Assembly: GCA_017592665.1 (NCBI GenBank)
Contig: JAGFNW010000016.1
Coordinates: forward strand, 62,001-126,000
Length of the DNA stretch: 64,000 nucleotides
From: Streptosporangiaceae bacterium NEAU-GS5
GTDB lineage: Bacteria > Actinomycetota > Actinomycetes > Streptosporangiales > Streptosporangiaceae
Direction of reading: 5' to 3'
Made by a program: the position numbers and the translations under genes. Positions 26,323 through 36,231 of the stretch are shown piece by piece. The first letter of the stretch is position 1; every line of letters begins with the position of its first letter. Below the pieces are notes generated by a model, which did no database searches, was not told the DNA's origin, and worked only from the letters and a program-made list of their open reading frames with translations.

Positions 26323-28113
26323 TCAGTCGAGATAATCGCGCAACACCTGGGAGCGCGACGGGTGCCGCAGCTTCGACATGGTCTTCGACTCGATCTGCCG
26401 GATCCGCTCCCGGGTCACCCCGTAGACCTTGCCGATCTCGTCGAGCGTCTTCGGCTGGCCGTCGGTGAGGCCGAACCGCATCGACACCACGCCCGCCTCC
26501 CGCTCGGACAACGTGTCGAGAACCGAGTGCAGCTGCTCCTGGAGCAGTGTGAAGCTGACGGCGTCGGCCGGGACGATGGCCTCGGAGTCTTCGATCAGGT
26601 CGCCGAACTCGCTGTCGCCCTCTTCGCCGAGCGGAGTGTGCAGGGAGATCGGCTCGCGGCCGTACTTCTGGACCTCGATGACCTTCTCGGGCGTCATGTC
26701 GAGCTCGCGGGCCAGCTCTTCCGGCGTGGGCTCGCGGCCGAGATCCTGCAGCATCTGCCGCTGGACGCGGGCCAGCTTGTTGATCACTTCGACCATGTGG
26801 ACCGGGATGCGGATGGTCCGCGCCTGGTCGGCCATGGCCCGGGTGATCGCCTGCCGGATCCACCACGTCGCATACGTGGAGAACTTGTAACCCTTGGTGT
26901 AGTCGAACTTCTCCACGGCGCGGATGAGGCCGAGGTTGCCCTCCTGGATCAGGTCGAGGAAGAGCATGCCGCGCCCGGTGTAGCGCTTGGCGAGCGAGAC
27001 GACCAGTCGCAGGTTGGCCTCGAGCAGGTGGTTCTTGGCGCGGCGGCCGTCTTCGGCGATCCACTCCAGCTCGGCGCGGACGTCGACGGGAAGCTGCTCG
27101 CCGTCGCCGCTCAGCTGCTCCTCGGCGAACAGGCCGGCCTCGATGCGCTTGGCGAGCTCGACCTCCTGCTCGGCGTTGAGCAGCGGGACCTTGCCGATCT
27201 GCTTGAGGTAGTCCTTGACCGGGTCGGCGGTGGCGCCGGCCGCGGCCACCTGGGCCACGGGCGCGTCGTCATCGTCGTCGGTGAGGATGATGATCTCGTC
27301 TTCGCTCTGGACGACGACCTCGACCTTGGGCTCCTCGGCGTCGCCCTCGGTCTCGGTCTCGGTCTCGGCGTCCTCGATCTCCTCGACGTCTTCGATCTCG
27401 ACATCCTCGATTTCGACGTCGAACTCCTCGATCTCGACGTCCTCCTCGAGATCGATCTCCTCGTCGTCGTCCTCGTCGCCGATCTCGGCCGACTTGGGCT
27501 TGGTGTCGTCCTTGGCGGGCGCGCCCTCGTCCTTGGCCGGGCCGTTCTTGCCGTCGGCCCCGGCGCTCGCCGCGGCCTTGGCGGTCTCGGTCTTGGCGGT
27601 CTTGCCCGCGGGCCTGGCGGCCGTCGCACTCTGCTCCTGCACCGCCTGCTCCTTCACCGCGGTGGGCTTCTTACCAGCGGCGGCCGGGGTCGCCTTCTTC
27701 GCGGGCACGCCCTTCTTGGCGGCGGGCTTGCGCGCGGACACGGCCGGCTCGTCGGTCTCTGGCGCCGAGTCGGTCACCATGGCGGTGACCGTCTCCGGCT
27801 GCGCCTCCTTGGCGGCGGCCGACTTCGTGGTCTTCTTGACCGGGGCGGCGGCGGTGCGGCGCTTGGCCGGACCACGCGACCGCTTGGGAGCCGCCGCGGC
27901 GTCGGCCGCGGTCACCACCACGGTCACCCCCTCTTTGCTGAGGCTGCGCAGGAATCCAGCGGCGTGCGACAGCGGGATGTCCGCTTCCTCGAAGGCCTTG
28001 CGGACATCCTCGGACTCGAGGAACCCCTGCGAGCGCCCCCGCTCGAGGAGCTGCTGAATCACTGGCTCGTTCAGCTCCGACGGCTTCGAGCGAGTCGAAC
28101 TTGCAGGCGACAC
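26323..28113 (-). CDS. hrdB: Principal RNA polymerase sigma factor (HrdB/RpoD)
   Basis: 596-residue group 1 sigma factor that directs most transcription. Seen: region 1.1-like N-terminus (1-70), an Ala/Lys/Pro-rich linker (71-205), a very acidic stretch of D/E (206-285), sigma-1.2/2 from about 297 with the -10 reading RPOD box ([14 protein letters not shown]), sigma-3, and sigma-4 with the helix-turn-helix [20 protein letters not shown]. The GTG start has AGAGGTGT upstream, and the protein then begins like other HrdB (region 1.1). Length exceeds that of most HrdB because of the linker and acidic segments. Two longer starts are in frame but lack a ribosome site. The 244 bp upstream hold its promoters; I could not fix them. 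Confidence 0.94.
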   Translation of the reverse strand: MSPASSTRSKPSELNEPVIQQLLERGRSQGFLESEDVRKAFEEADIPLSHAAGFLRSLSKEGVTVVVTAADAAAAPKRSRGPAKRRTAAAPVKKTTKSAAAKEAQPETVTAMVTDSAPETDEPAVSARKPAAKKGVPAKKATPAAAGKKPTAVKEQAVQEQSATAARPAGKTAKTETAKAAASAGADGKNGPAKDEGAPAKDDTKPKSAEIGDEDDDEEIDLEEDVEIEEFDVEIEDVEIEDVEEIEDAETETETEGDAEEPKVEVVVQSEDEIIILTDDDDDAPVAQVAAAGATADPVKDYLKQIGKVPLLNAEQEVELAKRIEAGLFAEEQLSGDGEQLPVDVRAELEWIAEDGRRAKNHLLEANLRLVVSLAKRYTGRGMLFLDLIQEGNLGLIRAVEKFDYTKGYKFSTYATWWIRQAITRAMADQARTIRIPVHMVEVINKLARVQRQMLQDLGREPTPEELARELDMTPEKVIEVQKYGREPISLHTPLGEEGDSEFGDLIEDSEAIVPADAVSFTLLQEQLHSVLDTLSEREAGVVSMRFGLTDGQPKTLDEIGKVYGVTRERIRQIESKTMSKLRHPSRSQVLRDYLD

Positions 28114-28357
28114 GAACACCTCTCGAACGAACGCGTGGCGAGAATGGACCCAGTTGCCCGCTAGGGGGCGCTTACTTGTTATCTTCCCGTTGGTGAGGCC
28201 TCGCGGAGCGCGACGTGCCTGCCTTGCATTCTGGCACGCAACCGCAGTCCGCACGGCAAACTACCGCTGGTTGTCATCCACCCTAGGCCGCCCGGAAGAG
28301 TAGTGCGTACGGAAGCGGGGCACCGATACCCGAAAGCAACCGTTATGACTGATTCAT

Positions 28358-30451
28358 TCAGTCACTCTTCGTGCTGGCCGGTACGTGGACTGCGAGGACC
28401 GTTACATCATCATCCTGCTCATACCCAGACAGCATCCGATCCACCAGGAAATCGAGCAACATATTGGGGCTCGTGATGACTTCTGGGGGTGCCTCGCTCA
28501 CAACCGATGAAAGCTCCCTCAAACCGGCGTCCAGCCCGCGCTTGCGGTTCTCCACGAGCCCGTCGGAGTAGAGCACGGCCGTGTGGCCCGGCGGCACGCA
28601 GAAGCGGAACTGGCGGCGGCTGGTGGCCCAGCCGAGCGGCGTGCCCGGCTCGGTCTCGTGGAGCAGGCCGGTGCCCTGCGGCGAGATCAGCAGGGGCGGC
28701 GGATGGCCCGCGAGGGCCAGCGTGCCCTCGCCGGTGGCCGGCTCGACCACCATGTAGGCGAGGGTGGTGACCTGCTCTTCCTCTTCTGTGGCCTCGAAGA
28801 CGCGGTCGAGGCCGGTGAGCACGGCCGCGGGCGGCGGGTTGGTCAGCGCCAGCGCGCGCATGGCGTTGCGGATCCGGCCCATGCCCGCAGCGGCCTTGAC
28901 GCCCTTGCCCATGACGTCGCCGACGACCGCGGCGACGCGGCCGTCCTGCAGCACGAACGCGTCATACCAGTCGCCGCCGACCTGGATGTGCCGGGTGCCG
29001 GGGCGGAACCGGTGGGCCAGCTGCAGGCCGCGCACCACGGGCAGGCGCTCGGGCAGCAGGCTGCGCTGCAGCGTTTCTGCGGTGCGGTGCTCACGCTCGA
29101 ACAGGGTGGCGCGTTCTACGGCCAGCGCGCACTGACCGGCCAGCGCCTCAAGGAAGACCCCGTCCTCCTGGGAGATCTTCTGCGGCCGCGTGAACGAGAA
29201 GCGCAGCGCGCCGAGCGCGCGGCCGGCGGCCAGCAGCGGCAGGCCGACCCAGGCGCGCTCCTCGGTGTGCGCCAGGAAGCGGCCGATCTCCTCCTCGTCG
29301 GCTCCGGCGTCGACAAGCTGCGTGCGCAGGCTGTCGGGAGACTCGGCGAAGACCGGGCGACGGCTGTTGACGGCCATGGTCATCACGTTGGTGCGCGACA
29401 GCAGGATGTCTTCGCCCGGGCCGCTCGCCACATCCGGGATGCCGCCGCTGTTGATCACCTTGAGGGTGGCACGCTCCGGGTCGAGCAGCGCGACCGCCGA
29501 GTTGTCGGCGGCCAGGGCCGTACGCCCGACGTCGATGATGACCTGGACGACCTGCTCGACGGTGAGCGCCTCGGCCAGCATCGCGGTCGCGCCCTGCAGC
29601 CGGGCCGTGCGCAGCGCCGCGGCGCCGAGCTGGTCGGTCAGGCGGCCGCGCATCTCCTCGGCCTCACGCTGCGGCGTGACGTCGGTGTTGGCGCCGACCC
29701 ACTCGACGACGCGGCCGTGCCGGATGATCGGCACGGCCCGGACCTCGAAGTGCCGGTAGCCGCTGGCACGGGTGCGGACGCGGTAGCTCCACTCGAACAT
29801 GGTCCGGCCGCGCAGGGCCTCCCGCCACGCCTCCTCGGCGCCGGGACGGTCGTCGGGGTGGACGGCGTCGAGCCAGCCGTGGGCGAGATACTCCTCCAAG
29901 CCCTGGCCGGTGATGGCGCGCCACTGCGGCGCGTCCTCGATGACCGCACCGGTGGGCGAGGTGATCCACACGAGCTGCTGCTGTGATTCGACAAGCGAGC
30001 GGTAGCGCTCCTCGCTGCGGCGCAGCTCCTCCTCGGTCTGCTGGCGCGCGGTGAGGTCGACGCCGAACAGGGCGGTGCCGAGCACGGCGCCGTCGTCGTC
30101 GTGCATCGGGAAGAACGACACGGCCCAGTGGCGCGTCTCGCCGTTTTCGGCGCGCGTCCTGATCCGCTGGTCGGTCACGGGGAGGACCTCTTCGGCGATC
30201 CGGCGCAGCGCAGAATCGATCATGGCCGTGAGGTCGGCCGCCAGCAGGTCGGCAGGGAGCTTGCCGAGGTGGCGGTCGACTGGGAGCCCTGTGAGCTCTG
30301 TAAAGGTCGGGTTGACACGGACAAATCGCCCGGTTGGGTCGAAAAATGCGAAGGCGAAAGGAGCCTCCGACATTAGGCCTCGGAAGAGGCCCGCGTCTGA
30401 GATGTCCAAACCGGACTCCCGGGGCCGGGGCACGGAGGTTTCGGCGCTCAT
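28358..30451 (-). CDS. PAS-PAS-GAF-SpoIIE (PP2C) phosphatase
   Basis: 697 residues. Two PAS domains (about 25-130 and 145-260, second with the PAC end YRHFEVRAVPIIRHGRVVEWVGANTDV), a GAF domain (about 290-440), then the SpoIIE/RsbU-type serine phosphatase (about 470-690) with GGDWYDAF, GDVMGKG and SDGLVENR metal-site motifs. Such proteins dephosphorylate anti-sigma antagonists in response to a sensed ligand, redox or light cue. No HATPase or anti-sigma partner is adjacent. GGAGGTGCC fixes the ATG. The last codons overlap a 7-bp inverted repeat (28346-28364). Confidence 0.92.
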   Translation of the reverse strand: MSAETSVPRPRESGLDISDAGLFRGLMSEAPFAFAFFDPTGRFVRVNPTFTELTGLPVDRHLGKLPADLLAADLTAMIDSALRRIAEEVLPVTDQRIRTRAENGETRHWAVSFFPMHDDDGAVLGTALFGVDLTARQQTEEELRRSEERYRSLVESQQQLVWITSPTGAVIEDAPQWRAITGQGLEEYLAHGWLDAVHPDDRPGAEEAWREALRGRTMFEWSYRVRTRASGYRHFEVRAVPIIRHGRVVEWVGANTDVTPQREAEEMRGRLTDQLGAAALRTARLQGATAMLAEALTVEQVVQVIIDVGRTALAADNSAVALLDPERATLKVINSGGIPDVASGPGEDILLSRTNVMTMAVNSRRPVFAESPDSLRTQLVDAGADEEEIGRFLAHTEERAWVGLPLLAAGRALGALRFSFTRPQKISQEDGVFLEALAGQCALAVERATLFEREHRTAETLQRSLLPERLPVVRGLQLAHRFRPGTRHIQVGGDWYDAFVLQDGRVAAVVGDVMGKGVKAAAGMGRIRNAMRALALTNPPPAAVLTGLDRVFEATEEEEQVTTLAYMVVEPATGEGTLALAGHPPPLLISPQGTGLLHETEPGTPLGWATSRRQFRFCVPPGHTAVLYSDGLVENRKRGLDAGLRELSSVVSEAPPEVITSPNMLLDFLVDRMLSGYEQDDDVTVLAVHVPASTKSD

Positions 30452-30629
30452 GGTCGGCACCTCCGTCGCGTGCCAGGGTCTCCCACGAGGCACATCTCCA
30501 TAACTCTGACTGGTAGCGCAGGATCTGCCCTACATCATCGGCGATGGGCACGCGCGGACGGAAGCCCCGTCCGCCATGCGGTCAACGCATCTTGTCAAAA
30601 AAGCGCCACCTCGCGCAGCAAGATCCGTG

Positions 30630-31205
30630 TTACTTCTTGCTTGCCGCCCGCTTCGCCTCCTGTTTTGTCGCCCGAACTTTCGCCAGGCTGTCGGTGTCGA
30701 CGACGTCGGCCACCGAGCGGTGCGCGCCCTCCTCACCGTACGGTCCGGCCGCCTCCCGCCACCCCGGCGGCCGCACCCCCAGCTGCTTTCCGAGCAAGGC
30801 CAGGAAAATCTGAGCCTTCTGCTTCCCGAATCCCGGCAGCGCCAGCAGCCTGCGCAGCAACTCGGCGCCGTCGTCCACATCCGCCCAGATCCGGTCGGCG
30901 GAGCCATCGTAGTGCTCGACGAGGTAGGTCGCGAGCGCTTGGATCCGGCCGGCCATGGAGCTGGGATAACGATGCACCGCCGGCTTCGCGGCCAGCAGTG
31001 CGGAGAACGCGTCGGGATCGTACGCGGCGATCTCGTGCGCGTCCAGGTCGTGACCGAGCCGCTCGGAAATCGTGTAGGGACCGGTGAACGCCCATTCCAT
31101 CGGAATCTGCTGGTCCAGCAGCATGCCGACCAGCAAAGCCAGCGGGCTGCGGCTCAGCAGCTCGTCTGCCTCAGGTTGCTGGGCGAGCCGCACGTGCTCA
31201 CTCAT
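30630..31205 (-). CDS. HhH-GPD-type base-excision repair protein
   Basis: 191 residues. Helix-hairpin-helix LPGFGKQKAQIF is clear, within an all-alpha fold like endonuclease III and the uncharacterised HhH-GPD family widespread in actinobacteria (TIGR03252 type). It lacks the Fe-S cluster cysteines of Nth. It may remove damaged bases; the substrate is unknown. GGAAAG is 8 bp before the ATG; 21 extra N-terminal residues are not used. Confidence 0.85.
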   Translation of the reverse strand: MSEHVRLAQQPEADELLSRSPLALLVGMLLDQQIPMEWAFTGPYTISERLGHDLDAHEIAAYDPDAFSALLAAKPAVHRYPSSMAGRIQALATYLVEHYDGSADRIWADVDDGAELLRRLLALPGFGKQKAQIFLALLGKQLGVRPPGWREAAGPYGEEGAHRSVADVVDTDSLAKVRATKQEAKRAASKK

Positions 31206-31348
31206 GGGACCAGCTTTCCATGTGACCTCGGACTCGCCCCGCCAGGCCCTGTTGGACACGCTGATCATACGTTAAAGGCTTGACACCGGCGGGGAAAGTT
31301 ATGAAATGGGGGCGGCAGGTCACCCATTCAGCGAGGAATGCTACGTCC

Positions 31349-31579
31349 ATGCCCGTTCTCGCCATGCACCTCTCCGGCGGAGCTCAGGTCCGTGAGCCAG
31401 TGCGCTCTCACCTGGCCGCCGAGTTCGGCAGCGTGCCAGTCCACACCGTCCACCGCTGCGTCGACGACGTGTGGGCCTGCGCAGAGCACCTCGGCATCGA
31501 GGTGACTCCTGAGATCGTCGCCCGAATCGCTCGCGAGCATCTGCTCGCCATGGTCAACTCGGCGCCGCCCGGCAGATAG
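31349..31579 (+). CDS. Short helical protein of unknown function
   Basis: 76 residues. The sequence from VRSHLAAEF to ARIAREHLL looks like three helices, similar to short actinobacterial proteins described as three-helix-bundle dimerisation domains; I am not certain of the family. An in-frame ATG at 31301 with GGGAAAG upstream would add 16 residues, and either start is possible. It lies 143 bp beyond the divergent HhH-GPD start. Confidence 0.5.
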   Translation: MPVLAMHLSGGAQVREPVRSHLAAEFGSVPVHTVHRCVDDVWACAEHLGIEVTPEIVARIAREHLLAMVNSAPPGR

Positions 31580-31677
31580 CCCAGATAACAGGGGAGTCAC
31601 CTACCCGTGTTCCGCATGTCCTTTCCACCGGAATGCGAGAAGGTGGGAAATGTGAGTCAGCCAAGCGAAGGCCCTCT

Positions 31678-33237
31678 GTGAGTCGCAGGCGGCGTCGCGG
31701 CGAAGGGGGCCCTCCGCCGGACGACGTTTTCGCGGAGATGCTGCTCGCGGCACGAGAGCTGCTTGCCGTACGCAGTCCTCTCGACGCGGAGCTCATGGTG
31801 TCCGACATGCTCGGCGCGTGGTGGGGCAAACGGTTGCGCGGCGGCGACGTCGAGCAGATCCTCGGCGAAGGCCTGGTCGACTACGCGGCGAAGGCCGGCA
31901 GCCCCGCGGCGCTCACATTACTGATCTCGATCGCCTACCTCGGCACGGCGCGGCAGGCCGCCAAGGCCGAGGGCGCCGCGCTCGCGCTGATGGAGTCCGA
32001 CGTGGCCCGGCCGCGCTGGGCCGACCGGGTGGGCGCCGTCAAGCCCGCCGGCTGCTTCGTCTCCCGCGACGAGTACGGCGACCAGGACACGGTCGTCTGC
32101 ACGTTCGCCTACAACGGGGACGACACGCACGCGCTGGTCGTCGTGGTCGACTACAACCGGCACGGGATGGCCCGCGACGCCTGGGTCTCCTCCCAGGTCG
32201 ACAAACTTCTGGAGCAGGCGCGCCTGGAGGCGGCCGGCAATCCCATGCTCCGCTTCGAGGAGATCGAGCCGCAGCAGGCGCGTGCGCTGCTCGAGTTCGC
32301 CATGAAGGCCACCAACGAGTCGCTGGGCCGCAAGATGCCCCGGCTCGTCAGCGACAGCTACAGCGCCTACCACGCCTTCGCCCGGTCACGGATCAAGGCG
32401 CTGCCGCCCGGGCGCAAGCGTCCCGCGCCGCATCACAGCGAGGCGCCGTACGCCAGGGAGCGGCGGGCCATGCTCGCGGCCGAGTTCCTGGCCTCGGACG
32501 CGGCCGAGAACCTCTCCGACCCTTCGGCCGCCTCGCGCTGCGCCGACCACATCATCGACTACGGCTGCGACCAGGACTTCAACCGCCCGCTGCGGGTCAG
32601 CCCGACCAAGTGCGAGACGTTCCTGCTGGATTGGCTGCCGCGGAAGGTCATGCTCAGCCCTGCCGAGCAGGACGCCATTCCGCACGTGCTGTCGGCGTGG
32701 GTGCGCTTCGCCGGGCCCAAGATCGCCCTACCGGAGCAAGGATTGCGCGCCACGCTGGACGCGGTGTGGGAGGCGACGGCGCGGTTCACCGAGGCATACC
32801 GCGATCCGACGACCTTCGGTCTGGACCGGTCCCTTGTCGAGCGGCTGCTTCCCGACGGCGACCTGTCCGCGCTGGCACGGAGGGCTTTCGCCTTCCCGCT
32901 GCTGCAGGGCCGGCACGGGGCGACCGACCTCGACCGGCTCAATCCGGCCGACGACGCCGACCGCCGGATCCTGCTGGAGATCGACCATCAGGGCGAGCTG
33001 GGCCGTCTCGACCTGGAAGAGCACCTCGCCTGGCACGAGGAGATCGCCGGGAGGCTCTGGGAGGGAGACCCGCCACAGCTCTGGGAGGCCGCGCAGCGGC
33101 TGATCGACCTCGGGCACGACCGGCACGACGTGCTGCACGTGCTCATCGAGATCGCCGAGCGGATCGGCGACCACCCCGATGAGCTGGCCGCCGCCTTCGA
33201 CGACATCGCGGACATCCCGGACGAGCCGCCGGTCTAG
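31678..33237 (+). CDS. Conserved hypothetical protein
   Basis: 519 residues, not recognised with certainty. An Arg-rich N-terminus is followed by a mainly helical domain. The C-terminal about 70 residues (HLAWHEEIAGRLW ... DRHDVLHVLIEIAE) carry the H-x-x-H and GxDRHxxxH pattern reminiscent of DUF1841-like proteins. No signal peptide or TM. GTG with GAAGG 6 bp upstream is my start; an ATG at 31633 extends it by 15 residues without a good ribosome site. It converges on the MarR gene at 5 bp. Confidence 0.7.
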   Translation: MSRRRRRGEGGPPPDDVFAEMLLAARELLAVRSPLDAELMVSDMLGAWWGKRLRGGDVEQILGEGLVDYAAKAGSPAALTLLISIAYLGTARQAAKAEGAALALMESDVARPRWADRVGAVKPAGCFVSRDEYGDQDTVVCTFAYNGDDTHALVVVVDYNRHGMARDAWVSSQVDKLLEQARLEAAGNPMLRFEEIEPQQARALLEFAMKATNESLGRKMPRLVSDSYSAYHAFARSRIKALPPGRKRPAPHHSEAPYARERRAMLAAEFLASDAAENLSDPSAASRCADHIIDYGCDQDFNRPLRVSPTKCETFLLDWLPRKVMLSPAEQDAIPHVLSAWVRFAGPKIALPEQGLRATLDAVWEATARFTEAYRDPTTFGLDRSLVERLLPDGDLSALARRAFAFPLLQGRHGATDLDRLNPADDADRRILLEIDHQGELGRLDLEEHLAWHEEIAGRLWEGDPPQLWEAAQRLIDLGHDRHDVLHVLIEIAERIGDHPDELAAAFDDIADIPDEPPV

Positions 33238-33242
33238 CCCGA

Positions 33243-33677
33243 TCAGTGGTCCCCCAGGTTGGCGAGCATGCGCTGCAGGAAGCCGGTGAGCTCGCGGATC
33301 TCCTCGGCCTCGAAGCCGTACAGCAGGCGCGAGGACACCTGACCGAAGATCGGGGCCAGCTTCGGGACCAGTGCCCGGCCGTCGGTCGTCAGCTCGACCA
33401 CGACCGACCGCCGATCGTCCGGATGTCTGGTGCGGACCACCAGGTCCTTGGCCGTGAGGCGGTCGAGCAACCGGGTCATGCCGGCCGTGTCGGTGCCGAC
33501 CTGCGCGGCCAGTCGCATCGGGCTGCCCTCGCCCCTGGCCACGTGCAGCATGACCGCGGCCTGCTGCGAGGTCAGGTCGTACGCGCCGAACGCGGCGTCC
33601 GTGACGGTCCGCAGCCGCTGGCCGACCTGGGTGACGAGCGCTCCGCCGCCGAGCATGAGCCCGAACCTGCTGTCCAT
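33243..33677 (-). CDS. MarR-family transcriptional regulator
   Basis: 144 residues, normal for the family. The winged helix is visible: LTSQQAAVMLHVARGEGSPMRLAAQVGTDTAGMTRLLDRL followed by the DDRRSVVVELT wing. Divergent from the flavin monooxygenase with 54 bp between, so it likely controls that gene and itself. The ATG is weak in ribosome-site terms. Confidence 0.92.
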   Translation of the reverse strand: MDSRFGLMLGGGALVTQVGQRLRTVTDAAFGAYDLTSQQAAVMLHVARGEGSPMRLAAQVGTDTAGMTRLLDRLTAKDLVVRTRHPDDRRSVVVELTTDGRALVPKLAPIFGQVSSRLLYGFEAEEIRELTGFLQRMLANLGDH

Positions 33678-33705
33678 GATCCGACTATAACTGCTTGAAC
33701 ATTTA

Positions 33706-33717
33706 CTGTCGCGACAG
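33706..33717. promoter_or_regulatory. 12-bp palindrome between MarR and monooxygenase genes
   Basis: CTGTCGCGACAG is a perfect palindrome midway in the 54-bp divergent region. It is a candidate operator for the MarR regulator. Confidence 0.5.
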
Positions 33718-33731
33718 CTATCGTCGACGGC

Positions 33732-34838
33732 ATGCGAATTCTGATCATCGGTGGTGGAATCGGCGGCCTTTGCCTCGCGCAGGGCCTCAAGAAGCAGGGT
33801 GTGGAAGACGTGGCCGTGTTCGAGCGCGACGAGTCGGCGGCGTTCCGCGGGCAGGGCTACCGGATCTCGCTCAAGGAGGACGGCACCCGCGCGCTCCGCG
33901 CGTGCCTGCCCCAGGAGCTGTTCGAGCTGACCGCGGCGACCGCGATCAAGACGGTGTCGCGAATGCTGTTCATGGACGACCGGTTGCGACCGAAGTTCGA
34001 CAAGCCGGTGCCCGGCGGGTTCGACGACACGGCCTTCGGCGTCAACCGGCTGACCCTGCGCGAGATCCTGCTGACCGGGCTGGACGACATGGTCGGATTC
34101 GGCCGGGTCTTCGAGAGTTATGCGGTCCGTCCCGACGGCCGGGTCGAGGCCCGCTTCGCGGACGGCGGCGTGGAGGTGGGCGACCTGCTCGTGGGCGCCG
34201 ACGGCACGAACTCGGCCGTACGCCGCCAGTTGCTCCCTGACGCGGCCCTCGACGACCTCGGCGGCTTCATCTACGGGCGGACGCCCATGCCGGCTCCCTG
34301 GCTCCCGGCCGAGCTCGACGACACCTTCAACCGCATGACGGCGCCGGACGGCACGGCCATGTCGGTGGTCACCTGCCGGGCGCGCGAGCCGTACGAGCAG
34401 GCGGTGGCCCGGCTCGCGCCGCACGCGCGGCTCACGCCGGTGCCCGACTACCTGGCGTGGATGGTCACCCCGGCCGGCGGAGTGCCGTCCGGCGACGGCG
34501 AGACGCTCCGCGCGCACGCCCTGAATGTCCTGGAAGGCTGGCCCGCCACGGTACGCCGCGTCGTGGCAGAAGCCGACGCGGCCGCCACCTTCCCCGTGCG
34601 GCTGCGCTCGGCGCTCCCCGTCGACCCGTGGCACGAGCCGGCCGTCACCCTGATGGGCGACGCCATCCACACCATGTCGCCCGGCCGCGGCGAGGGCGCC
34701 AACGTCACCCTGCGCGACGCCCGTGAGCTGCGCGACGCGATCACCGGCGGCGACAAGGCCTACTACGAGTACGAGATGCTCCAATACGGGTTCGCGGCCG
34801 TCAAAGCCTCCCGCGAACAGCCGTTCATGCGACGCTAG
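33732..34838 (+). CDS. FAD-dependent monooxygenase
   Basis: 368 residues. FAD-binding Rossmann fold opens with ILIIGGGIGGLCLAQGL (GxGxxG). Further FAD motifs are GADGTNSAVRR (DG) and the late LMGDAIHTMSPGRGEG (GD). This is the PHBH/TetX-like aromatic-ring hydroxylase group, flavin-dependent with NAD(P)H; the substrate could be an antibiotic or an aromatic compound. It is next to the MarR gene, suggesting inducible detoxification. The ATG follows a perfect palindrome by about 15 bp. Confidence 0.93.
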   Translation: MRILIIGGGIGGLCLAQGLKKQGVEDVAVFERDESAAFRGQGYRISLKEDGTRALRACLPQELFELTAATAIKTVSRMLFMDDRLRPKFDKPVPGGFDDTAFGVNRLTLREILLTGLDDMVGFGRVFESYAVRPDGRVEARFADGGVEVGDLLVGADGTNSAVRRQLLPDAALDDLGGFIYGRTPMPAPWLPAELDDTFNRMTAPDGTAMSVVTCRAREPYEQAVARLAPHARLTPVPDYLAWMVTPAGGVPSGDGETLRAHALNVLEGWPATVRRVVAEADAAATFPVRLRSALPVDPWHEPAVTLMGDAIHTMSPGRGEGANVTLRDARELRDAITGGDKAYYEYEMLQYGFAAVKASREQPFMRR

Positions 34839-34882
34839 GAGTGGCCGGCGACCTGCGCCCGAGCACGGCCTAGGCTCGTTGT

Positions 34883-35629
34883 GTGGATCTCAACGCAGAC
34901 TTGGGCGAGGGGTTCGGCGTGTGGCGGCTGGGCGACGACCTGGCCCTGCTCGACATCGTGACCAGCGCCAACGTGGCATGCGGGTTCCACGCGGGCGATC
35001 CGCTCACGATCCGGCGCACATGCGCGGCGGCCATCGAGCGCGGCGTCGCGATCGGGGCCCAGGTCTCCTATCGCGACCTTGCCGGATTCGGCCGCCGTGA
35101 GATGGAGGTCGAGCCCGAGGAGCTGTCGGCCGAGGTGCTCTACCAGCTCGCCGCGGTCGACGGCGTGGCCCGCGCCTGCGGAGGCGCGGTGGCCTATGTG
35201 AAGCCGCACGGCGCGCTCTACAACCGCGTCTGCCGCGACCCGGTCCAGGCGACGGCCGTGATCGAGGCGGTCGCGTCGTATTCGGCCGTGTTGCCGGTGC
35301 TGACGCTACCTGATTCGGCCGTGCACGCGATCGCCGCCGTGCTCGGGGTGCCGACGGTCGCCGAGTGCTTCGCCGACCGCGCCTACACCTCGTCCGGGAC
35401 CCTGGTCCCCCGCCGCGAGGCCGGGGCCGTGCTGCACGACCCGGCCGTGGTGGCGCGCCGCGCCGTGGGCATGGCGCGCGGTTCGGTCACCTCTGTCGAC
35501 GGCGCCGAGATCGCGATCGCCACGCGATCGATGTGCGTGCACGGCGACACGCCCGGCGCCGTGGCGATCGCCCGGGCCGTGCGGGACGCCCTGCTCGGCG
35601 CCGGGATCACGCTGCGGGCCTTCACGTGA
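34883..35629 (+). CDS. pxpA: 5-oxoprolinase subunit A (LamB/YcsF family)
   Basis: 248 residues. Part of the ATP-dependent prokaryotic 5-oxoprolinase PxpABC, which opens pyroglutamate to glutamate. Family motifs: N-terminal MDLNADLGEGFG, ANVACGFHAGDP, VKPHGALYN and CVHGDTPGA. Start is GTG. It ends with a GTGA overlap on pxpB, forming a three-gene operon. The DUF969/DUF979 transporter genes often found with it are not present here. Confidence 0.95.
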   Translation: MDLNADLGEGFGVWRLGDDLALLDIVTSANVACGFHAGDPLTIRRTCAAAIERGVAIGAQVSYRDLAGFGRREMEVEPEELSAEVLYQLAAVDGVARACGGAVAYVKPHGALYNRVCRDPVQATAVIEAVASYSAVLPVLTLPDSAVHAIAAVLGVPTVAECFADRAYTSSGTLVPRREAGAVLHDPAVVARRAVGMARGSVTSVDGAEIAIATRSMCVHGDTPGAVAIARAVRDALLGAGITLRAFT

Positions 35630-36231
35630 GCATCCGCCGCGCCGGGCAGCGCGGGTGGCTGGTGGAGACGGGCGCGCTCGCCGTCTCGCACCGGCTCGAC
35701 GCGCTGCTGCGCGCCGAGCGCTCGCAACGGGTCGAAGAGATCGTGCCCGGCCCCGAAACGGTCCTGGTCGTCGGCTCGTGCGACGCCGCCTTCCTCGAGT
35801 CCCTGCTGCGTACGGCTCTCGCCCCCGCTACCACGGCAGCACCCGGGCGAGAAGTGACGATCCCGGTCGTCTACGACGGCGCGGATCTGCCCGACGTGGC
35901 GAAGATGGCCGAGATGACCCGCGACGAGGTGATCAGGCGGCACACGGCAAGCGAATACGTCGTGGGATGGCTGGGGTTCTCCCCCGGTTTCGCCTACCTC
36001 GTGGGACTTGATCCGTCCCTGCGCCTGCCCCGGCTGAGCACCCCGCGCACGGCCGTCCCCGCCGGGTCGGTCGCGATCGCGGGGCCCTATACGGCCGTGT
36101 ATCCGTCGTCGTCCCCGGGCGGCTGGCGGCTCCTGGGCCGCACCAGCCTCGCCGTCTGGGACGTCGCGGCCGACCCGCCGTCGCTGCTGCCGCCGGGAAC
36201 ACGGGTGCGCTTCACGGCCGAGGCCTCATGA
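35626..36231 (+). CDS. pxpB: 5-oxoprolinase subunit B (allophanate-hydrolase-like N domain)
   Basis: 201 residues, the KipI-like subunit. Seen motifs: GWLGFSPGFAYLVGLDPSL and PAGSVAIAGPYTAVYPSSSPGGWRLLG. The GTG start overlaps the pxpA stop (GTGA). The stop overlaps the pxpC start (ATGA). It works with PxpC in 5-oxoproline hydrolysis. Confidence 0.94.
   Translation: MSIRRAGQRGWLVETGALAVSHRLDALLRAERSQRVEEIVPGPETVLVVGSCDAAFLESLLRTALAPATTAAPGREVTIPVVYDGADLPDVAKMAEMTRDEVIRRHTASEYVVGWLGFSPGFAYLVGLDPSLRLPRLSTPRTAVPAGSVAIAGPYTAVYPSSSPGGWRLLGRTSLAVWDVAADPPSLLPPGTRVRFTAEAS

Noticed and set aside
26362-28164. Plus-strand open frame of 600 residues over hrdB
   Set aside because: It is antisense to the clear sigma factor, with a Leu/Gly/Asp low-complexity translation produced by codon bias.
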